From assembly GCF_041956535.1 (NCBI RefSeq), contig NW_027192193.1, positions 450,235 to 514,234 on the forward strand: a stretch of DNA of 64,000 bases. The letters are read 5' to 3'. The notes beneath the pieces are model-generated. The model had not been told where the DNA came from. It saw only the letters and a program-made list of their open reading frames with translations, and ran no database searches. The position numbers were made by a program, and so were the translations under genes. Shown here piece by piece: positions 57,919 through 64,000 of the stretch; positions within the stretch are counted from its first letter, which is position 1; each line of letters begins with the position of its first letter. Source of the stretch: Calcarisporiella thermophila CBS 279.70 (Eukaryota; Calcarisporiellomycota).

Positions 57919-58758
57919 TTTGGACGTAGTGATAATGCAGTTGTTTACCAGTTCTTGTCATAGGGTTACTTATAATTTTTTTTTCTCTGCCAAGTAGCGG
58001 GAATTGAGTAATACATCCCGCGGAATCGCACTCCCGAACCCCCAAATGCACCAGAGCACTTTTTAGGGAATATCCATGTGAGGAGGCGCTCTGGGGCATC
58101 TTCATATACTGTTTTTTAGTGTGCGAAATTTTGTCGGCCAACCATCACCTTCGCTTGTGTCTCACTATACCTTTTTAAGATCACCCATATGTCACATTTC
58201 GTCATAATTCTCCGATGCCCACGATGGTGATTGCGGGGGTATTATTATTAGAATCTTACCTAACCTAAGATGACTACAAGTAACTCTATACGTGAGTTGC
58301 CGGCAAAGCCATTGTAGTCATACCATGGATTTCAGATCGAAAAATCGCTTGATTCAAGCTTGCCACAAACCACATCCATCCGGTAAAGTAGGATAAATTC
58401 CCATATGCGCTTACATTCACTTAACTGGTGAAACTTATAAAATGGTATCTGAGATAGCACAAGTCTATCGATCATCGGAGAATCAACAGTTAAGCGGTTT
58501 AAAATTAATATACCCATTAAAAAATAAAAAAATACATCAGTGAAAAAAAAAGATAAATACTAATCCGTACAGTTGTAAGTTAAAAAAAATAAAGCAAGTA
58601 AAAGTGGAATAGGGGAAGAATGAAGCAAATTGAAAAAAAAAAATAGAAAAAACAAAAAAAATGGTATGAATATTTTAAAGAAAAATCAACAGAAAAGAGC
58701 ATGCAGATATGTATGTGCATAGGAGAGAAAAGAATTAGTTGGAAAACACAGAAAAGGG
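57919..58758. other. P450 promoter and VIRMA 3' flank
   Basis: Contains the P450 promoter at its left end. From 58510 rightward the plus strand is very A-rich (the VIRMA 3' flank is U-rich in the transcript sense). No gene seen. Confidence 0.4.
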
Positions 58759-61700
58759 TCAGTAGCGCCATATATTTCTATCCGTGTCATTGCCTCTGCC
58801 AGGACCTCCACCTTGTCTATGGCTCTGCCATCGTTGCGGGTGTTGAGAAGTATTTTGCGGAGAGGATCCAGACCCAAACTCTCTTCTAAAATTCATCATC
58901 CCCTCCCTTGCCATGGGTATCATATTCATCCCAGCAGGCTGAAAATGTGGTCGAGGAATAAAGGGCTGTTGCTGAGGGATCTGCTGCTGCATGTGAGGAC
59001 GATATGCTGCATGAGGAGAGTGAAAGGGAATCCCGCTCATTGGCATTCCTCCGTAAAACATTGCTTCATTTCCGTTGCCACTCCCAGTATTGGCTCCATT
59101 GCTCTCATAGAAGCCAGGTGGCGGCATGCCACCATAGCTTGGATCCTCCAAACGTGGCTCGAAATCATTTGGCTTTGGTGGCATAAAATGCATCCCCATC
59201 ATTACCATAGTATCCATATCCATTCCCCAGGTTCCACCTGCACCTCCTTCGCCCGTATTATCGTAGGGCCATCCTCCAGCAAGTTGAGGTGGTGCTTGCT
59301 GGGGAATAGAATGAGGTGGAATCATGTTGTGGATAGGTGGCATTCCTCGGGGGCTAGGAGAGATATTGGACATGTTCACAACACCTAGTCCAACTCTTCT
59401 TCCAGAGGGGGGAGACATAGTAGGCGGAGGTGAAACTGCCGTTGCATTCATTCCTTTGATGTCTCCAGTGTCTACCCCGCTCCCGGTACCAGAGGAAGAG
59501 GGAGACGGCGCTGCTCGGAGAAAATCATCCACATGCACCGAGGGGGGACGACTTGTATTCGCCTTTCTGTTGTTATGAATACTACGGAACTCGTTCTTAG
59601 TGTAAGTCTTTCCTCCTCCCAAATTCTTTCCCGGTAAAGCAGGTTTGAGGGCTCGTTCGCGCAATGCCCGACTTGCCTGCGCAGCAGCATCATCCAGTTC
59701 CCTAAGGTGTTTTTCAGTGGAAAATAATGGAAGAAATTCCCTGGCGTAAGAATTGAAATCACTATTGACTCCGCAGGCAACCTGCTCAATTTCAGTATTG
59801 AATAAGCCGGTGGGATCCTTTGTCCAAGCTGAATCGTGATCGTTATTATCTTCCATGGCAAGTGATTCTGAGAGGGGTTCTAAGCAAGCATAAAGAAAAA
59901 AAATTACCAAAAAAGTTTCAATATAATGAGTTGAGCTTTTTTTATATAAACATACCATCTGCGGTATCAGTGTGTGTGTTCAGCTCCTGCCATCGCCTGT
60001 ATAAGATGCGGTATTGCTCATCATAATTAATTTCGCTCGGAATTTTCCGCGACAAATCATCCAAAATTTTATAAAACCATTCCAGAATATCGGCATCTTC
60101 AAATTGATACTGCTTAAGCACGGTTTCGGTTGTGGCTTTCCATTGATTAATCAGATTAAATGCTCCTTCTCGGTCTATTAGCGTTAATAGTGCATCGGAG
60201 GGTTCATTGATATCTCCCCCCGGAAGCGTGGACGACCAAGCACGATTCATGAGCAGAAGTTTAATTAAGATAAGACCATGTTTCGTGTTTCTGCTCGCTT
60301 CAGGGTTTACTTCAATCTCTTGCATTTTTTGAGTGGTCCAAATAATAAGCGACAACAGGGCTAGGGGCATTCGAGCGTTAGAAAGCATGGCAGTAAGGCC
60401 AACCATGTTCCTAGAGGATCTCAACAAAATTAGGATGGCATGGCGATGTAGTGAAGCGTGAGGAGAGAGCAACCAATCGATGCCCTGGTCAGAGATCTTA
60501 TGCAAAACTCTTTGTGTAAATACACCTAGCTGCTCACTGGACTCGTATATAAGATGAAACCTTGACAAAAGACGAGATAACAACTTGTGCGCTAATGCAC
60601 TTGCAATTCCATTGTCTTGCACCAGCTCGATTATGGTAAGCAATATATCCACGAGCCCTGTTTTTATTAAACCGCTTTCTCCAACAGATTCAATAGGGAG
60701 CATGAAATTTGCAATCGATGACAATCCATCGCTCGATAACGTTGTACACATTAACAACCTTAGCTGGCGCCCAACTATCATAGCAGCATTCATTGTCTTT
60801 GCAAACTGAGCTTCCTCCTCGCTCCTGTCAGTGCGATTGGCCAAGGGGAATAGAGCATTGCATACGTGTAAATTCTTGGTGGAAGAATCCAGCTCATTAA
60901 TTAATGCTGATTGGAGCATAGAAATTAGACCAGTGGTGCCTTCGAATTCCAGAGAGACAATGCGTTCTAAGAAATTGTAAAGGGCATCGTGCAAGGAGAA
61001 GGACCCTGAGGCTGAGTAAAAGCTCACCAAGCGAGCTATATCACCAATTACGGGGAGAAGTTGTTGTGACCAGTACTTTCGGAGTGTCTGGGTCTCATGG
61101 CCTGGGCTGCCGCTTTCCACTGGGAGTTGCGGTGGAGTAGGAAGGAGTTCTACAGCAACCTTTAGACACGTGAGAACATTCTCGGGTGCTTCCAGGGAAA
61201 ATTCAACAAGCTCGCGGAACACTTTCTCAGCTGAATAGCCGTCGAACACACGTCCAACCATTCGACCATTAGCGATGACGGTATCACTTGTGGCAGAGGA
61301 GACTGAGATTAGGATATTGTAAAGGAGGGGACGAATCCCATTAAGATCGTGAAACACCATTTCTTTTTTAACCCGATCCAATGCACAGAGCAACCGCAGC
61401 AATGAGCGAGTCAAGAGCGAGGCTAGTGAATGTTTAGTAAAGGGTCGCAAGCTGTCTGCGGTATTATTCAGAGAGACATCGCGCTGATAGGAGGACATGT
61501 CGACATAGGCGTATTCTATCACAGCCTTGATTAGGCAGAGGTCCCACCAAGCCAGATCCATCAACTCTGTACGGAGATCTACGTCATCTGGAAGTACAGG
61601 GACAGCATGAAATCGAACAGCTTTTGGTATGACGTTGGATTTGTCTACAGATTTTTGCGATTCTAGAGTGGTATCACTATGATTACTTGGGGCATTAGGT

Positions 61701-64000
61701 GTATTGGGTAATTCGCTTTTGCTTGCGGAATCCTGCCTGGAACTCTCGTATCTCTTTCTGTAATGCACTAATCTTTCCACCATCAAATTCAATCGCTCTC
61801 CAACGCGTGAAGCAAGTCCAAGGAGAAACACCAGTAGCGCATCTCCATTATAAACGAATTGCTCAGGCAACACACTTAGCATCTCCATCATACCACTCTG
61901 ACCCTTAAGCCAAACATGCGTTACCAATAGCCAGAGCGAGGCAAGATAGCGCTGTACGGTGGCACGGCTCTGCAGAGACTCGTCACGAATCGGCTTCATT
62001 AATGTCTGCAAAACACCAATGACCCCCATGTTCCGGTGGTATGACGATACAGGATCAATCCAGGGCGTAATCCCATTTAATTTCTCAACCACGGTTAATA
62101 GAAGATCATGATTGGATTTTTTGAGTGTAAATGCAAGCGCCAAAGGTGACTTAATGATGGTGGAAAGTAGGGTGAGTGCGTACTGTCGACAGGCTCCATT
62201 TTTTTCACTTATGATGGAAAAGAGAGTAGGCATTGCCTCCAGTCGAATAAACCCCGAAACAACCGCCTAGAGACAAAAATATCAATAATAAATAAAATGG
62301 TGTATTAGATAAGTGAAATTACCTGTTTTCCAATGTTAAACGTGGTTAATTCATTGAGAAGGCATAGAAGAGCACTGGCTTGGCCCGAATCGATATCACC
62401 GTTCACAACGCCACCAACAAGCTGGTCAATACAGCTTATCGAGTAGAGATGATAGGTGAGGAGGGCTATCAGATGGGAAGGATGGAAGTGTTCATCCTCT
62501 TGTTCCTGTCGAGTATGTCTGAAGCGCGGAACAAGGATGTCAGAAAGAGGCCTCTGCCATCCACGGAGTAATGCTTGAGGCTCGAACTTTTCTCTGGGTG
62601 TCGCCTCTTCCGCCACCCCTTCACAAGTTTCTAAAGAGTGACTGAGGCTATTGCGCCAAGCATCGAAGGGGCCTTGGGCAGTACGCACACTTCGTACATC
62701 AAACGCAAGCATTTTTCTATGATTTGATCCTAGCAATGCTTGAGTCAGGGCGGAGAGTAAACTCTCATCCTTACGATAATTGGAATGATAAAGCTCGTCC
62801 AGAAGGAAAGTCATCCCTGAACCTGAAGAAAGAGTCACTGTGAACAGTCGAGTAACTGCATTGACTAAGCAGTTGAACGTTTTGCTAGATTCCTTCAAGG
62901 GCTTTAGTGAAAATATCCTGGTGATATGGTGGAACAAGCACTTATGTTTCATGATAATAAAGCCTGATTGGTGAAGGCTCATTGTCTCTTCCTCTAGGAG
63001 ATATTCGGAACTGTTGCTGTGTGGTTTGCGAGGTGTAGACAAAAGCCAAGCTATGTCAAGTATAGCGCTGGAAACCTGCTGAAATGCTTCATGGTTCATT
63101 AAAGACTTTTCATCCGAACAGCGTGCCAATTCTGTGGCCGATTCTTCAACTTGAGCGCAAGCTTCGAGGAGTCGAACTAATTGAACAAGTTGCATCAAGA
63201 GTAACCCAATCCTTGCTGGACAGGCTGATTGATATACTAAAGGTAGTATGAGGGATTGATACAATGAAAGCTTAGCCTGGTCAGAAGCAGGCTTTCCCGC
63301 ACTTGCACTATTCCATCCAAGAATATACTCAAGGATACAGGGTTGGACCGTGGTGCCCACAATACACTTCAATATACGAAATTTCATAAGGGAAGTTATA
63401 TGCTCAATGGTAAGCAACTCAACCACCGAGTCAATTATACCTCGATCCTATGTAAAATAGAAATAAGATTAGAATCAGCTACATATCAGGGGAACATATG
63501 TATAGAAACTTGCAATAAAGATTTTGGCAAAATTCTCATCTACTTCGCAGCACTTTATTATTAGGTTTAATCCGCTTGTCAGTGTCCGAAAATTACTCTA
63601 GAAAAATCGTATTGTTAACACAGACCCTATACTATAAAATATCAATATATACCCTTGTATTTTTCAATTTAAGAGAAAAACTAATTCCATTGGCGATGCC
63701 ATTCAGGATATCTGAAAGAAAAATAAGTGTATTAGATACACTTAGGTTGCACACGATGAACTTCGACTAACCTTTGACATCTATATGCAGAGATCTCGCC
63801 CAAGTAAACCCCATAGCCAAAACGCCAAAAATTTCATCCATATAAAGAATGACCTGTGCATTGTATTTATATCGTTCTTCGTCTTTTGAGAATGGTGCAT
63901 GTTGATGAAGAAGGGAATTCAAGAACGCTACACGTTCACAGAGTCGTCTCCAATCGTCTTCCTTAGCCTTGTGCGTCTCAATATTAAATGGTAATGAGCA
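58759..64000 (-). CDS. VIRMA: VIRMA/Virilizer homologue, m6A methyltransferase complex scaffold (5' part missing)
   Basis: Six exons in the window: 63772-64000 (cut at the edge), 63653-63711, 63496-63597, 62323-63447, 59956-62266, 58759-59879; 1648 C-terminal residues. Long helical, Leu-rich repeats suggest an ARM/HEAT solenoid ('LALLSLIIWTTQKMQEIEV'). The diagnostic block is 'RKANTSRPPSVHVDDFL', almost identical to the animal Virilizer 'KPNTSRPPSMHVDDF'. A Gly/Pro/Met-rich low-complexity tail follows, ending in Arg/Gly-rich sequence ('RQGGGPGRGNDTDRN'). Known: VIRMA scaffolds the WTAP/METTL3-METTL14 m6A writer and guides mRNA methylation. The donor GTTCCC after 63496 is weak and was chosen by frame. 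The N-terminus and VIR_N domain lie outside. Confidence 0.88.

Noticed and set aside
58813-59388. 191-codon plus-strand open frame antisense to VIRMA
   Set aside because: A shadow of the Gly/Pro/Met-rich VIRMA tail; no independent protein features.

Overview
The window is nuclear DNA from an intron-rich fungus. Evidence for this is the dense packing of short eukaryotic genes, many GT-AG introns of about 50-80 nt, and fungus-specific families: GT15 mannosyltransferase, Zn2Cys6 activator, Rim101/PacC, mitoribosomal L20 of the fungal mL58 type, and a CYSTM peptide. WBP2-like, SDF2, PHF14-like, BRD8, SETD4, VIRMA and a membrane-anchored kelch protein together resemble the gene content of an early-diverging (Mucoromycota-like) fungus more than an ascomycete yeast. 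That placement is inference. I rebuilt exon structures by hand from splice signals, reading-frame continuity and family conservation; almost every model closes to a whole number of codons.

Layout. 0-5 kb: WBP2-like GRAM protein, LSM12, a 2.2 kb AT-rich gap, and a small secreted helical protein. 6-15 kb: a same-strand run of nuclear genes, a PHF14-like triple-PHD protein, a small C2H2 protein and BRD8 (NuA4 subunit). 15-28 kb: five consecutive secretory-pathway genes, SDF2, a KRE2/MNT1-family mannosyltransferase, glucosidase II beta (GTB1), an apyrase (YND1 type) and an Osh1/Osh2-type oxysterol-binding protein. 28-35 kb: MRPL20, a CYSTM peptide gene, a kelch/transmembrane protein and a Ser-rich GPI-type protein. 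35-45 kb: gamma-tubulin complex GCP3, a secreted unknown, SETD4, an F-box/EF-hand protein, a thioredoxin with a SAP-like tail, a small coding relic and RPS12. 45-54 kb: a Zn2Cys6 activator, a four-helix membrane protein and Rim101/PacC. 54-64 kb: a Kex2-type secreted precursor with a Trp/Arg/His-rich tail, a cytochrome P450, and the 3' part of VIRMA, which runs off the right edge.

How the genes fit together. SDF2, the mannosyltransferase, GTB1 and the apyrase act at successive steps of ER/Golgi glycoprotein processing and sit as two divergent pairs. PHF14-like and BRD8 are chromatin readers. RPS12, MRPL20, GCP3 and VIRMA are housekeeping. The less ordinary items are the Trp/Arg/His-rich secreted precursor, the thioredoxin-SAP protein whose active site sits on a 21-nt exon, two probable GC-AG introns, a 35-residue tandem repeat in the Osh protein, and an F-box/EF-hand fusion. 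I saw no CRISPR array, rRNA, convincing tRNA or intact transposon.
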